A DNA stretch of 31,027 bases from Bacteroidales bacterium (GCA_023229505.1 JALNZD010000050.1:1-31027), one strand, 5' to 3'. Shown: positions 7,635 to 16,125, counted from the stretch's first letter. Numbers and translations: made by a program. The notes: generated by a model not told the origin, from the letters alone.

Positions 7635-8245
7635 GCTTTTGTTTCTTCTTCGGCTTCAGCAACCGGGCCGGATTCTTCAATTATATCAGTGACTTCTTCG
7701 GCTTTTTCTTCTGGTGCCGGTGCTGGTGCAACAGGTTTCGCTTCTTTCTTAGCTGAGTCCTTTCCGGCTTTCACTTTACCGGCTGAAGCCACAACAGCAT
7801 CTTCAGCGCCTTTCTTGCCTGCACCGCTTCTGCCTCCCCTGCGGGTACCTTTCGCTTTAACGGTTGCCTTTTCACCCAGCAAATTGAGGTTAAAGTCGAC
7901 CAGCTCGATCATGGCCATTTCGGCATTGTCGCCCAACCGGGTTCCCAGTTTAATGATTCGTGTGTAACCACCGGGCCTCTCGGCCACTTTTAAAGAAATA
8001 TCCCTGAAAAGTTCAGTGACGGCCTCTTTACTCTGCAAATAACTAAAGACCACCCTTCTGGAGTGTGTTGTGTCATCTTTGGAACGGGTAATGAGCGGTT
8101 CAACATAAACTCTGAGGGCTTTAGCCTTTGCAAGCGTTGTGGTGATCCGTTTATGCATGATAAGCGATGTTGCCATATTCGACAGCATAGCTCTCCGGTG
8201 AGGGCTTTTTCTACTCAGGTGATTAAATTTCTTTCCGTGTCTCAT
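7631..8245 (-). CDS. rplQ: 50S ribosomal protein L17 with long C-terminal tail
   Basis: The first ~120 residues are typical L17 (MRHGKKFNHLSRKSPHRRAM, then the VEPLITRSK block), a large-subunit protein near the peptide exit tunnel. From about residue 125 the protein continues for roughly 80 residues of low-complexity Lys/Gly/Ala and then Ala/Pro/Glu sequence, giving 204 residues against about 127 in E. coli. Extended L17 is common in Bacteroidota, but the tail has no known fold here; it changes from basic near residues 130-155 to strongly acidic at the end. The stop overlaps the enolase start by 4 nt. The gene follows rpoA after 5 bp. Confidence 0.95.
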   Translation of the reverse strand: MRHGKKFNHLSRKSPHRRAMLSNMATSLIMHKRITTTLAKAKALRVYVEPLITRSKDDTTHSRRVVFSYLQSKEAVTELFRDISLKVAERPGGYTRIIKLGTRLGDNAEMAMIELVDFNLNLLGEKATVKAKGTRRGGRSGAGKKGAEDAVVASAGKVKAGKDSAKKEAKPVAPAPAPEEKAEEVTDIIEESGPVAEAEEETKA

Positions 8246-8250
8246 CGCAA

Positions 8251-9243
8251 TTATTCCTTATCAAGTTTGTATTTTGTTACGTTCATTCCAAACTCGAGTC
8301 CTTTGGTTTTCACCAGGTCTTCCAGTTCGGTCAGGGACTTTTTACCAAAGTTCCTGAATTTCAGCAGATCATTCTTATTAAACTGCACCAGGTCGCCGAG
8401 GGTCTCTACGTCTGCCGCTTTAAGGCAATTCAGTGCCCTGACGCTGAGGTCCATATCAACGAGTTTGGTTTTCAGCAATTGCCTGATATGCAGTGAATTT
8501 TCATCAAATTCTTCCGCAACGGCTTTCTCCTCTGTATCAAGGGTGATCTTCTCATCTGAAAACAGCATGAAATGATGGATCAGTATTTTTGCTGCCTCTT
8601 TCAACGCTTCTTTTGGCTGGACCGATCCGTCGGTTTCGATCTCGATTGTAAGTTTTTCGTAATCGGTTTTTTGTTCGACGCGGTAGTTATCGATCTGGAA
8701 TTTCACATTCCTGATGGGAGTATGAATAGAATCGATAAAAATAGTGCTTATGTCAGCGTTGAGTATTTTATTCTCTTCGCTTGGAACATATCCACGGCCT
8801 TTTTCAACATTGATTTCCATGGTCAGTTTGATCCCGGGATCGAGGTGGCAAATCTCAATTTCAGGATTCAGCACCTGGAATACCGATAGAAATTTATTAA
8901 TATCACCTGCTCTGAACACATCCTGATCACCAATGACCACGGTAACTTTTTCACTGTTTTCCGTATCGATCTGGCGTTTGAACCTGACCTTCTTCAGGTT
9001 CAGGATAATTTCGGAGATATCTTCCACCACTCCTTTGACGGTAGAAAATTCGTGTGCCACGCTATCAATTTTAATGGAGGTAATGGCAAATCCCTCCAGT
9101 GACGACAGTAATATTCGTCTCAGGGCATTTCCAATGGTTACGCCAAAACCTGGCTCAAGAGGTCTGAATTCGAACACACCCTTTGACGCATCGGTTTCAA
9201 CCATGATGACTTTTTCGGGTTTTTGAAATGCTAATACTGCCAT
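8251..9243 (-). CDS. rpoA: DNA-directed RNA polymerase subunit alpha
   Basis: Normal length at 330 residues. The N-terminal assembly domain carries FEFRPLEPGFGVTIGNALRR, LLSSLEG and SIHTPIRNVKFQI. A Glu-rich linker near 235-250 leads to the C-terminal domain (about 255-320), which holds DLSVRALNCLKAADVETLGDLV and the helix-hairpin-helix NFGKKSLTELEDLV that contacts UP-element DNA and activators. It dimerises to seed core RNA polymerase. It lies between rpsD and rplQ as in the alpha operon. Confidence 0.98.
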   Translation of the reverse strand: MAVLAFQKPEKVIMVETDASKGVFEFRPLEPGFGVTIGNALRRILLSSLEGFAITSIKIDSVAHEFSTVKGVVEDISEIILNLKKVRFKRQIDTENSEKVTVVIGDQDVFRAGDINKFLSVFQVLNPEIEICHLDPGIKLTMEINVEKGRGYVPSEENKILNADISTIFIDSIHTPIRNVKFQIDNYRVEQKTDYEKLTIEIETDGSVQPKEALKEAAKILIHHFMLFSDEKITLDTEEKAVAEEFDENSLHIRQLLKTKLVDMDLSVRALNCLKAADVETLGDLVQFNKNDLLKFRNFGKKSLTELEDLVKTKGLEFGMNVTKYKLDKE

Positions 9244-9282
9244 ATTTGTTTTATTATGGATTGAATGAAAAAGTTCAAGTGA

Positions 9283-9888
9283 TTATTTGGAGTATAACTC
9301 AACGATGAGTTGCTCCCGGATATTTTCAGGAATTTCCTCCCTCGGGGGATAGTTCATGAATTTGCCCTGTTGCTTTTCCTGGTCCCAGTCGAGCCAGGAA
9401 AATTTATTGGACCGTGAGGCCAGTGCATCGGTTATCACTTCAAGTGATTTGGCTTTTTCCCTGACGCCGACCATATCACCCTCCTTAAGGGAGTAAGAAG
9501 GTATATTAGCCACTTCTCCATTTACAATAATATGGCGATGGGATACTAATTGCCGCGCGGCACGACGTGTCGGGGCAATTCCCAGGCGGTAGACCACATT
9601 GTCAAGGCGGGCTTCGATCAATTGAAGGAGAACTTCGCCAGTGATGCCTTTCTTTTTGGCTGCTTGTGCAAAAGTCTTTCTGAACTGGCGTTCCAGGATA
9701 CCATAAGTATATTTGGCCTTCTGTTTTTCCTGAAGCTGGATTCCATACTCAGATTCTTTTTTCCTGCGGTGTGATGAGCCGTGGATGCCTGGCGGATAGG
9801 GTTTTTTATCCAATGCCCTGTCGGGTCCGAAAATCGGTTCCCTGAATCTTCTTGCGATCTTTGATTTAGGGCCTCTGTATCTTGCCAT
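9283..9888 (-). CDS. rpsD: 30S ribosomal protein S4
   Basis: 201 residues. S4 binds 16S rRNA early in small-subunit assembly. The C-terminal S4 RNA-binding domain is clear (RLDNVVYRLGIAPTRRAARQLVSHRHIIVNG, about 92-122). The N-terminal region lacks the Cys cluster seen in zinc-binding S4 proteins. In many bacteria S4 represses the alpha operon translationally; no matching pseudoknot was identified here. It is separated by 37 bp from rpsK and 39 bp from rpoA. Confidence 0.97.
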   Translation of the reverse strand: MARYRGPKSKIARRFREPIFGPDRALDKKPYPPGIHGSSHRRKKESEYGIQLQEKQKAKYTYGILERQFRKTFAQAAKKKGITGEVLLQLIEARLDNVVYRLGIAPTRRAARQLVSHRHIIVNGEVANIPSYSLKEGDMVGVREKAKSLEVITDALASRSNKFSWLDWDQEKQQGKFMNYPPREEIPENIREQLIVELYSK

Positions 9889-9925
9889 TTTTTATAATAA
9901 ATTAAATTATTGCTTACAAATTCTG

Positions 9926-10315
9926 TTATACTCTTCTTCTTTTAGGCGGACGGCAGCCGTTGTGCGGCAGCGGGGTCACATCCTGGATTTCCGAGACTTC
10001 AATGCCCGCGGTATGGATAGTCCGGATGGCCGATTCACGCCCTGCCCCCGGGCCTTTCACATAAACCTTCACTTTTCTGAGCCCCTGGTCAAAAGCAACC
10101 TTGGAACACTCCTCGGCAGCCATTTGGGCGGCATAAGGTGTATTCTTCTTGGAGCCTTTGAAGCCCATTTTCCCGGCGGATGCCCAGGAGATAACCTGCC
10201 CGGTATTATTGGTGAGTGTTATGATAATGTTATTGAAAGAAGCGTGTATGTACGCCCTGCCCAAAGGGTCGACTTTAACGATCCTTTTCTTTGCTGCTCT
10301 GGTTGATTTAGCCAT
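9926..10315 (-). CDS. rpsK: 30S ribosomal protein S11
   Basis: 129 residues, normal for the family. It sits on the small-subunit platform, contacting 16S rRNA near the E site and the mRNA. Diagnostic segments are GRAYIHASFNNIIITLTNNTG, SWASAGKMGFKGSKKNTPYAAQ, VKGPGAGRESAIRTIHTAGIEV and the basic end PHNGCRPPKRRRV. It lies 18 bp downstream of rpsM within the alpha block. Confidence 0.97.
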   Translation of the reverse strand: MAKSTRAAKKRIVKVDPLGRAYIHASFNNIIITLTNNTGQVISWASAGKMGFKGSKKNTPYAAQMAAEECSKVAFDQGLRKVKVYVKGPGAGRESAIRTIHTAGIEVSEIQDVTPLPHNGCRPPKRRRV

Positions 10316-10333
10316 AATTCTGCAAAATTATTT

Positions 10334-10714
10334 TTAACCTTTAGGTGCTTTTTTCTTGTTTGCGACTGTCTTTTTCTTCCCTTTACGGGTACGGGCATTA
10401 TTCTTGGTGCTTTGTCCGCGTGACGGCAAACCAAGACGGTGCCGGATACCACGGTAAGTACCAATGTCCATAAGACGTTTAATGTTCAATTGGATTTCGG
10501 AGCGAAGCGCACCTTCCACCTTAAACTCATTGTTAATGATGGTACGGATGTTGTTTTGCTCATCATCGGTCCAATCCTGGACCTTTTTGTTCCAGTCGAC
10601 GCCGGCTTTTTCCAGGATTTTCTGGGCACTGCTGCGCCCAATACCATAGATGTAGGTCAGGCTGACCTCGCCGCGTTTGTTTTTAGGAATATCGACTCCT
10701 GCAATTCTGGCCAT
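10334..10714 (-). CDS. rpsM: 30S ribosomal protein S13
   Basis: 126 residues. It lies in the head of the small subunit, contacts L5 across the B1b bridge, and reaches the P-site tRNA with its basic tail. The start MARIAGVDIPKNKRGEVSLTYIYGIG and the RGIRHRLGLPSRGQSTKNNARTRKG signature are typical. It follows rpmJ by 21 bp. Confidence 0.97.
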   Translation of the reverse strand: MARIAGVDIPKNKRGEVSLTYIYGIGRSSAQKILEKAGVDWNKKVQDWTDDEQNNIRTIINNEFKVEGALRSEIQLNIKRLMDIGTYRGIRHRLGLPSRGQSTKNNARTRKGKKKTVANKKKAPKG

Positions 10715-10735
10715 ATGCTATTTTGAATTAATTGA

Positions 10736-10852
10736 TTAACCTTGTCTTTGTTTCAGTTTAGGGTTCTTTTTATTAATAATATAAACTCTTCCCTTCCTCC
10801 TGACGATCTTGCAGTCGGCTGATCGCTTCTTTACTGATGCTCTGACTTTCAT
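10736..10852 (-). CDS. rpmJ: 50S ribosomal protein L36, zinc-free form
   Basis: A 38-residue protein beginning MKVRASVKKRSADCKIVRRK and ending KKNPKLKQRQG, with TAA at 10736-10738. It is a small large-subunit protein near the GTPase-associated region. Canonical L36 has three Cys and one His that bind zinc; this copy keeps only one Cys (C14) and no His, so it is the C-minus form usual in Bacteroidota. It lies between infA and rpsM, with 14 bp to the infA stop. Confidence 0.97.
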   Translation of the reverse strand: MKVRASVKKRSADCKIVRRKGRVYIINKKNPKLKQRQG

Positions 10853-10866
10853 AACAGTCTGTTTAA

Positions 10867-11085
10867 TTATTTGTATCTGTAAGTTATTCTTCCTTTAGTC
10901 AAATCGTATGGCGACATTTCAAGTTTTACTTTATCGCCTGGTAATATTTTAATGTAATGCATCCTCATTTTTCCGGAAATATGAGCTGTTATGGTATGCC
11001 CGTTTTCCAGTTCCACGCGAAACATGGCATTTCCTAACGATTCAATGACCGTTCCGTCTTGTTCTATAGAAGCCTGTTTAGCCAT
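10867..11085 (-). CDS. infA: translation initiation factor IF-1
   Basis: 72 residues, the exact family length, consisting of one S1-like OB fold. The segments GTVIESLGNAMFRVELENGH, AHISGKMRMHYIKILPGDKV and MSPYDLTKGRITYRYK are diagnostic. IF-1 occupies the ribosomal A site during initiation and assists IF-2 and IF-3. It starts 5 bp after the map stop codon. Confidence 0.98.
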   Translation of the reverse strand: MAKQASIEQDGTVIESLGNAMFRVELENGHTITAHISGKMRMHYIKILPGDKVKLEMSPYDLTKGRITYRYK

Positions 11086-11090
11086 TTATT

Positions 11091-11882
11091 TCAAATTAGT
11101 TCAATACTACGGTTTGTAAGTTCTTCTTCGATGTATTGGAAAGATGAAAGGATTTCGGCCTTCACCGGTCCAACCGCAACAGTATGTTCATAATGTGCGG
11201 AAGGCATCCTGTCGGCTGTGCGAATTGTCCAGCCGTCACTTTCCTGTATGACATTTTTCACGCCGAGGTTGATCATCGGTTCAATTGCGATCACCATACC
11301 TTTCTTGAGCCTGATACCGGTCCCCCTCTTTCCATAATTCGGAACTTCAGGTTTTTCGTGCAGATTTCTTCCAACTCCATGTCCCACCAGGTCTCTCACC
11401 ACACTGTAACCGTATTCCTCCACATAATTCTGAACCGCAAACCCGATATCTCCAACGCGTTTACCGTCTGTAGCCATTTCTATCCCCAGGTAAAGCGATT
11501 CTTTGGTTCGTTTCAGCAGTTGAAGCACTTCCGGCCGGATATTTCCAACCGGGAAGGTGTAAGCTGAATCGCCATAAAAACCGTTCATGATCACACCACA
11601 ATCAACAGAAACAATATCACCCTCCATGAGTACTCTTTCTCCCGGGAAACCATGCACCACCTGCTCGTTCACTGAAATGCACAGGGTAAACGGAAACCCG
11701 TTATAGCCCTTAAATCCGGGAGATCCACCGTTGCTGAGGATAAAATCTTCCGCCAGTTTATCGAGGCTGATGGTTTTCACGCCCGGTGCAATCACCCTGG
11801 CTACCTCGGCCAATGTCTTTCCAACAAGTAAAGAACTTTCCCTTATTAACTCTATTTCTTCTTTCGACTTGAAATAGATCAT
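11091..11882 (-). CDS. map: methionine aminopeptidase, type I
   Basis: 263 residues. It removes the initiator methionine from new proteins at the ribosome. The dinuclear metal ligands are all visible: D94 in SVDCG, D105 in YGDSAYTF, H168 in LVGHGVG, E201 in AIEPM and E232 in HYEHT. The substrate-binding histidines H77 (VVHGFP) and H175 (NLHEKPEVPNYG) are also present. There is no N-terminal zinc-finger extension, so it is the short type Ia form. It begins 2 bp after the secY stop. The usual neighbour adk is absent, as is common in this phylum. Confidence 0.97.
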   Translation of the reverse strand: MIYFKSKEEIELIRESSLLVGKTLAEVARVIAPGVKTISLDKLAEDFILSNGGSPGFKGYNGFPFTLCISVNEQVVHGFPGERVLMEGDIVSVDCGVIMNGFYGDSAYTFPVGNIRPEVLQLLKRTKESLYLGIEMATDGKRVGDIGFAVQNYVEEYGYSVVRDLVGHGVGRNLHEKPEVPNYGKRGTGIRLKKGMVIAIEPMINLGVKNVIQESDGWTIRTADRMPSAHYEHTVAVGPVKAEILSSFQYIEEELTNRSIELI

Positions 11883-11884
11883 TC

Positions 11885-13243
11885 TTACATATTATAAGCC
11901 GTACGTCCCTTGATTCTGCCTGTTTTGGTCAGACCATCATAATGACGCATCAGCAAATGACTTTCAATTTGTTGCAGGGTATCCAGCACAACTCCCACAA
12001 GGATGAGCAGCGATGTGCCCCCGAAAAATGAGGCAAACTGCGAGTTCACGCCCAGGTTGATGACCAGTGAAGGCATGATAGCGACAAACCCCAGGAAAAT
12101 TGATCCCGGCAGGGTAATCCTCGACATAACGTTGTCGATGAATTCCGCCGTTCTCTTTCCCGGTTTGACTCCCGGAATAAATCCCCCGTTCTTCTTCATG
12201 TCTTCAGCCATCTGGTTCGGATTAACCGTGATAGCCGTATAAAAATAAGTAAACATGATAATCAGCAGGAAATAGACCATGTTGTACCATAATCCGTAAG
12301 GATTAGCAAATGCAGCTGCAAAGGCCGACATGCTTTCCGTATTGGCAAACCCGGCGATTGTAATAGGCAGGAACATGATTGCCTGCGCGAAGATGATCGG
12401 CATAACGCCTGCTGCATTAACTTTCAATGGTATATACTGACGAACACCTCCATATTGTTTGTTCCCGATGACCCGTTTGGCGTACTGGACAGGTATTCTT
12501 CGGGTCCCCTGAACCAAAAGGATTGTTGCCAGGATTATAAACACAAGTGCAACCAACTCAATGACGAAATAAACCAAACCTCCTCCCTTCATTTCCATAC
12601 GGGCGACAAATTCACCTGCAAGGGCAAAAGGCAGACGGGCAATGATACCGATCATAATGATGAGGGAGATACCATTTCCGATCCCTTTATCAGTAATTTT
12701 TTCGCCGAGCCACATTACGAACATGGTTCCGGTTACCAGCATAACAATGGAAGAAAACCAGAAAAAGGCTGACGGTGAAATGGCATTGGGGTCGAATGGT
12801 GCGATAGCTTCCGGAGAAAGGTTCGCGATGATCACGCCACGGATGTAAGCCGGCGCCTGGAAGGCAGTGATTACCACAGTCAGGTAACGGGTCATCTGGT
12901 TGATCCTTTTCCGTCCGCTTTCACCCTCCCTTTGTAATTTCTGGAAGTAAGGTATGGCCATGCCCAGCAGCTGGATAACGATAGATGCCGAGATGTATGG
13001 CATGATCCCAAGGGCAAAAATAGAAGCATTGGAAAATGCTCCACCGGTGAACATGCTAAGAAGCCCTAAAAGCCCGCTTGAAGTCTTGCTTTGAAGCTGC
13101 TCCAGCATGTTAGGGTCTATTCCAGGCAGGACTATATAAGAACCAAGACGATATATAACGATGATCCCCAGGGTAAACAGGATTCTTTTCCGGAGATCCT
13201 CTATCTTATATATATTTCTTAAGGTATTGATTAATCTTTTCAT
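11885..13243 (-). CDS. secY: protein translocase subunit SecY
   Basis: 452 residues with ten predicted membrane segments; the central pore of the Sec channel in the inner membrane. Recognisable parts are the N-terminal IYRLGSYIVLPGIDPN, the plug region GGAFSNASIFALGIMPYISASIV, QGTRRIPVQYAKR (cytosolic loop 4, ribosome/SecA contact), the YTAITVNPNQMAEDMKKNGGFIPGVKPGK loop and the C-terminal LMRHYDGLTKTGRIKGR. It exports the signal-peptide proteins found at both ends of this window. It lies 7 bp after rplO. Confidence 0.98.
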   Translation of the reverse strand: MKRLINTLRNIYKIEDLRKRILFTLGIIVIYRLGSYIVLPGIDPNMLEQLQSKTSSGLLGLLSMFTGGAFSNASIFALGIMPYISASIVIQLLGMAIPYFQKLQREGESGRKRINQMTRYLTVVITAFQAPAYIRGVIIANLSPEAIAPFDPNAISPSAFFWFSSIVMLVTGTMFVMWLGEKITDKGIGNGISLIIMIGIIARLPFALAGEFVARMEMKGGGLVYFVIELVALVFIILATILLVQGTRRIPVQYAKRVIGNKQYGGVRQYIPLKVNAAGVMPIIFAQAIMFLPITIAGFANTESMSAFAAAFANPYGLWYNMVYFLLIIMFTYFYTAITVNPNQMAEDMKKNGGFIPGVKPGKRTAEFIDNVMSRITLPGSIFLGFVAIMPSLVINLGVNSQFASFFGGTSLLILVGVVLDTLQQIESHLLMRHYDGLTKTGRIKGRTAYNM

Positions 13244-13250
13244 CAGTGTC

Positions 13251-13697
13251 TTAAATTATTGATGCAACACCACCCTGAGCTTCGATCGCTTCTTTGGCTT
13301 TATCGGAGAAAGCGTGTGCTTTGACTTCCAATTTTGCAGTGACTTCCCCGCGCCCCAGTATCTTGACAAGGTCATTCTTACTAATCAGGCCGTTGGCGTA
13401 CAAGATTTCAGGATCAACTACCGTAATATTCTTACTTTCAAACAGTTTCTGGAGTACATCTACATTAATGCCACGATACTCAATACGATTCCGGTTTTTA
13501 AATCCCCATTTCGGGACTCTTCTGTGAAGGGGCATTTGTCCTCCTTCAAAACCGATTTTCTGGCTGTATCCCGATCTCGACTTGGCACCTTTATGGCCAC
13601 GGGTAGCAGTACCGCCTTTGCCGGAGCCTTGTCCGCGTCCTATACGCTTACTGGACTTTGTCGATCCTTTTGCCGGTTTAAGATTACTTAAATCCAT
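13251..13697 (-). CDS. rplO: 50S ribosomal protein L15
   Basis: 148 residues. The basic Gly-rich N-terminal arm (KRIGRGQGSGKGGTATRGHKG) threads into 23S rRNA, and the globular C-terminus ends with KAKEAIEAQGGVASII. L15 is a late-assembly large-subunit protein. It sits between rpmD and secY as in every spc operon. Confidence 0.97.
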   Translation of the reverse strand: MDLSNLKPAKGSTKSSKRIGRGQGSGKGGTATRGHKGAKSRSGYSQKIGFEGGQMPLHRRVPKWGFKNRNRIEYRGINVDVLQKLFESKNITVVDPEILYANGLISKNDLVKILGRGEVTAKLEVKAHAFSDKAKEAIEAQGGVASII

Positions 13698-13720
13698 CTT
13701 ATATAAATATCTTATGATTA

Positions 13721-13900
13721 TTAAATTTCTTCCACTTTTACCAGGTGCTCCACTTTTTTACACATGCCCAGAACCTGGGGTGTAGCTTCCAGTTCAACGC
13801 TATAGTGCATTCTTTTGAGCCCCAATGCTTCTAACGTGCGTTTTTGGCGGATAGTTTTGCCAATTCCGCTTCTTGTCTGGGTTATCCTAATCTTTTTCAT
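13721..13900 (-). CDS. rpmD: 50S ribosomal protein L30
   Basis: A 59-residue gene, starting ATG at 13900 and stopping TAA at 13721-13723. The protein begins MKKIRITQTRSGIGKTIRQK and continues with RTLEALGLKRMHYSVELEAT and a short C-terminal helix. Length and the SxIG...Q..TL.ALGL pattern fit bacterial L30, which binds domain II of 23S rRNA. It lies 19 bp after rpsE and 23 bp before rplO, the conserved position. Confidence 0.96.
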   Translation of the reverse strand: MKKIRITQTRSGIGKTIRQKRTLEALGLKRMHYSVELEATPQVLGMCKKVEHLVKVEEI

Positions 13901-13919
13901 AGTTATTATTCTTAAAGCA

Positions 13920-14438
13920 TTAACCGTTGAAAACTTTATTCAGGGTCACACCGCGGAGTTGAGCGATCGTGCGGGCATCACGCATCTTCGAGAGGGCATT
14001 GATTGTTGCCTTCACCACGCTATGAGGGTTGGACGATCCTTTTGACTTGGCGAGCACATCCTTAATTCCGACGCTTTCAAAAACGGCACGCATGGCGCCT
14101 CCCGCAATCACACCGGTTCCGGGTGCTGCCGGCTTGATAAATACTTCTGCACCGCTGTATGTGCCGGTCTGGTCGTGAGGGACGGTTCCATTCAGCACCG
14201 GGACCTTAATCAGGTTCTTTTTGGCATCATCAATCCCTTTGGAAATCGCGGCAGTAACTTCTTTGGCTTTTCCAAGGCCATGGCCAACCACACCGTTTTC
14301 ATTCCCTACCACCACGATGGCTGAAAAACTGAAAGTACGTCCACCTTTTGTCACTTTCGTCACGCGCTGGATACTCACCAGTCGGTCTTTAAATTCGATT
14401 TCGCTCGATTTAACTCTTTTTACGTTTGCGTTTGCCAT
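13920..14438 (-). CDS. rpsE: 30S ribosomal protein S5
   Basis: 172 residues. The N-terminal double-stranded-RNA-binding domain has FKDRLVSIQRVTKVTKGGRTFSF, and the loop near KGGR is where spectinomycin-resistance changes occur in other bacteria. The C-terminal domain has the GTGVIAGGAMRAVFESVGIKDVLAKSKGS signature. S5 acts in decoding accuracy and mRNA unwinding. It is 6 bp downstream of rplR. Confidence 0.97.
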   Translation of the reverse strand: MANANVKRVKSSEIEFKDRLVSIQRVTKVTKGGRTFSFSAIVVVGNENGVVGHGLGKAKEVTAAISKGIDDAKKNLIKVPVLNGTVPHDQTGTYSGAEVFIKPAAPGTGVIAGGAMRAVFESVGIKDVLAKSKGSSNPHSVVKATINALSKMRDARTIAQLRGVTLNKVFNG

Positions 14439-14444
14439 AGTTCT

Positions 14445-14822
14445 TTAAAATTTTAATCCTCCTACGCGGGCTGCGTCAGCCAATGCCTTCACTCTTCCAT
14501 GGTAAAGGTAACCATTACGATCGAATACAATGGTTTCAATACCATGTTCTTTAGCTCGTTCAGCTATGAGCTGGCCGACCATTTTTGCCTTTTCAACCTT
14601 GGTGCCTTTCTTTTCCAGAATGCCTTTTTCGTTAGATGAAGCAGCTATCATGGTCTGACCGGCCATGTCGTCGATAAGCTGGCAATAAATTTGCTTGCTG
14701 CTTCTGAAAACACTCAATCTGGGTCTTTCAGGAGTACCACTTATAACTTTCCGAATCCTGAGTTTGATTCTCAGTCGGCGGTGGTCTCTTTTATTATTTT
14801 TCTTAGCAGTTCTTAAATTCAT
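14445..14822 (-). CDS. rplR: 50S ribosomal protein L18
   Basis: 125 residues from the ATG at 14822 (MNLRTAKKNNKRDHRRLRIK). L18 carries 5S rRNA into the large subunit with L5. The core GTPERPRLSVFRSSKQIYCQLIDD and the end VFDRNGYLYHGRVKALADAARVGGLKF are diagnostic. The same frame stays open for 50 codons upstream, but that stretch overlaps the end of rplF out of frame and is unlike L18, so the later start is correct. Confidence 0.96.
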   Translation of the reverse strand: MNLRTAKKNNKRDHRRLRIKLRIRKVISGTPERPRLSVFRSSKQIYCQLIDDMAGQTMIAASSNEKGILEKKGTKVEKAKMVGQLIAERAKEHGIETIVFDRNGYLYHGRVKALADAARVGGLKF

Positions 14823-14850
14823 GTTGAACCTCCGGATAATTAATTTAATG

Positions 14851-15408
14851 TTACTTTTCGGCAGCAGCCTTTCCGGCTTTTCTCCTGACTTCTTCACCCA
14901 CAAAGCGGATCCCTTTGCCTTTGTATGGCTCAGGTTTCCTGAATGACCGGATTTTTGCGGCAACCTGGCCAATCAGCTGTTTATCACAAGAAGTCATGAT
15001 GATAGTCGGGTTTTTACCACGTTCGTTCACAGTTTCCACTTTAATCTCGGGTGGCATTTCAATTACGATGTAATGTGAATAACCCAGCGTAAGCTCAAGC
15101 AGTTGCCCTGTAGCCTGGGCTTTATAACCAACGCCGATGAGTTCCTGCGTTGTTTTAAAGCCTTCCGATACGCCTTTTACCATATTGCTCAGCAATGAGC
15201 GATAGAGCCCGTGCATGGACCGGTGTTGTCTTTCATCGCTGGGTCTGGAAAGGGAGATATGCCCATTTTCCACCTCAACTTTAATTTCAGGGTTAACCTG
15301 TTGTTGAAGAGTTCCGTTCTTACCTTTGACGGTGACGATATTCTCTTTCGAAACACTAACCTGAACTCCCTCCGGGAGGCTTATCGGTAATTTTCCTATT
15401 CTTGACAT
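14851..15408 (-). CDS. rplF: 50S ribosomal protein L6
   Basis: 185 residues starting MSRIGKLPISLPEGVQVSVS at ATG 15408; the upstream ATG would add nine unlikely residues overlapping rpsH. Two similar RNA-binding domains are visible, with the family signature RSFRKPEPYKGKGIRFVGEEVRRKAGK at the end of the second. L6 lies near the sarcin-ricin loop, where the GTPase factors bind. Confidence 0.97.
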   Translation of the reverse strand: MSRIGKLPISLPEGVQVSVSKENIVTVKGKNGTLQQQVNPEIKVEVENGHISLSRPSDERQHRSMHGLYRSLLSNMVKGVSEGFKTTQELIGVGYKAQATGQLLELTLGYSHYIVIEMPPEIKVETVNERGKNPTIIMTSCDKQLIGQVAAKIRSFRKPEPYKGKGIRFVGEEVRRKAGKAAAEK

Positions 15409-15419
15409 GCTAAATCGTT

Positions 15420-15815
15420 TTAACTTACGTAGCAAATAACTTCTCCACCAATTTTCAATTTCCTGGCTGCCTTATCAGTCATCACACCATGGGAAGTTGA
15501 GATGATGGCTATCCCCAATCCATTCAGCACCCTGGGGATGCTTTCCGAGTCTGAATATTTACGGAGACCAGGTTTGCTTACCCTTATCATGTTACTGATA
15601 GCAGGTTGTTTTGTAACAGGGTGATATTTAAGGGCGATTTTAATCAGGCCAGGCCCGGTTTCTTCATCGAACTTATAATTCAGGATATAACCTTGCTCAA
15701 AAAGGATCTTGGTTAAATCCTTCTTAATGTTGGACGTAGGGATCTCCACGATCCTGTGGTTTGCCATCACGGCATTCCGGATGCGGGTCAAATAATCTGC
15801 AATCGGATCTGTCAT
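15420..15815 (-). CDS. rpsH: 30S ribosomal protein S8
   Basis: 131 residues, the normal length. It starts MTDPIADYLTRIRNAVMANH and ends with the signature GLGIAIISTSHGVMTDKAARKLKIGGEVICYVS. S8 is a core 16S rRNA binder and in enteric bacteria represses the spc operon by binding mRNA at rplE; no such site was established here. It lies 20 bp after rpsN. Confidence 0.97.
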   Translation of the reverse strand: MTDPIADYLTRIRNAVMANHRIVEIPTSNIKKDLTKILFEQGYILNYKFDEETGPGLIKIALKYHPVTKQPAISNMIRVSKPGLRKYSDSESIPRVLNGLGIAIISTSHGVMTDKAARKLKIGGEVICYVS

Positions 15816-15835
15816 TGCTCTTCTTTATTTAATAT

Positions 15836-16105
15836 TTACCAACTTGCTTTTTTAACACCCGGAATAAGACCCTGGTTGGCCATTTCCCGGAAATTTATCC
15901 TGGATATTCCGAATTGACGGATATATCCTTTTGGCCTGCCGGTCAACTTACAACGATTGTGTAAGCGGATAGGCGAAGCGTTCTTGGGAAGTTTCTGCAA
16001 ACCGATATAATCACCGGCTGCTTTTAAAGCGGCCCTTTTGGCTGCATACCTGTCAACCATCTTTTGTCGCTTGACCTCCCTGGCCTTCATTGATTCTTTT
16101 GCCAT
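15836..16105 (-). CDS. rpsN: 30S ribosomal protein S14, zinc-free form
   Basis: 89 residues. Conserved end: NRCKLTGRPKGYIRQFGISRINFREMANQGLIPGVKKASW. It has a single Cys and lacks the CxxC pairs of the 61-residue zinc form, so this is the longer C-minus S14. It binds the head of the small subunit. It lies 20 bp after rplE. Confidence 0.97.
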   Translation of the reverse strand: MAKESMKAREVKRQKMVDRYAAKRAALKAAGDYIGLQKLPKNASPIRLHNRCKLTGRPKGYIRQFGISRINFREMANQGLIPGVKKASW

Positions 16106-16125
16106 ATCTTAAGCTATTATTTTTA

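Noticed and set aside
14823..14972. 50-codon N-terminal extension of L18
   Set aside because: It overlaps the rplF coding sequence in another frame and is not found in L18 proteins; ATG 14822 gives the normal length.
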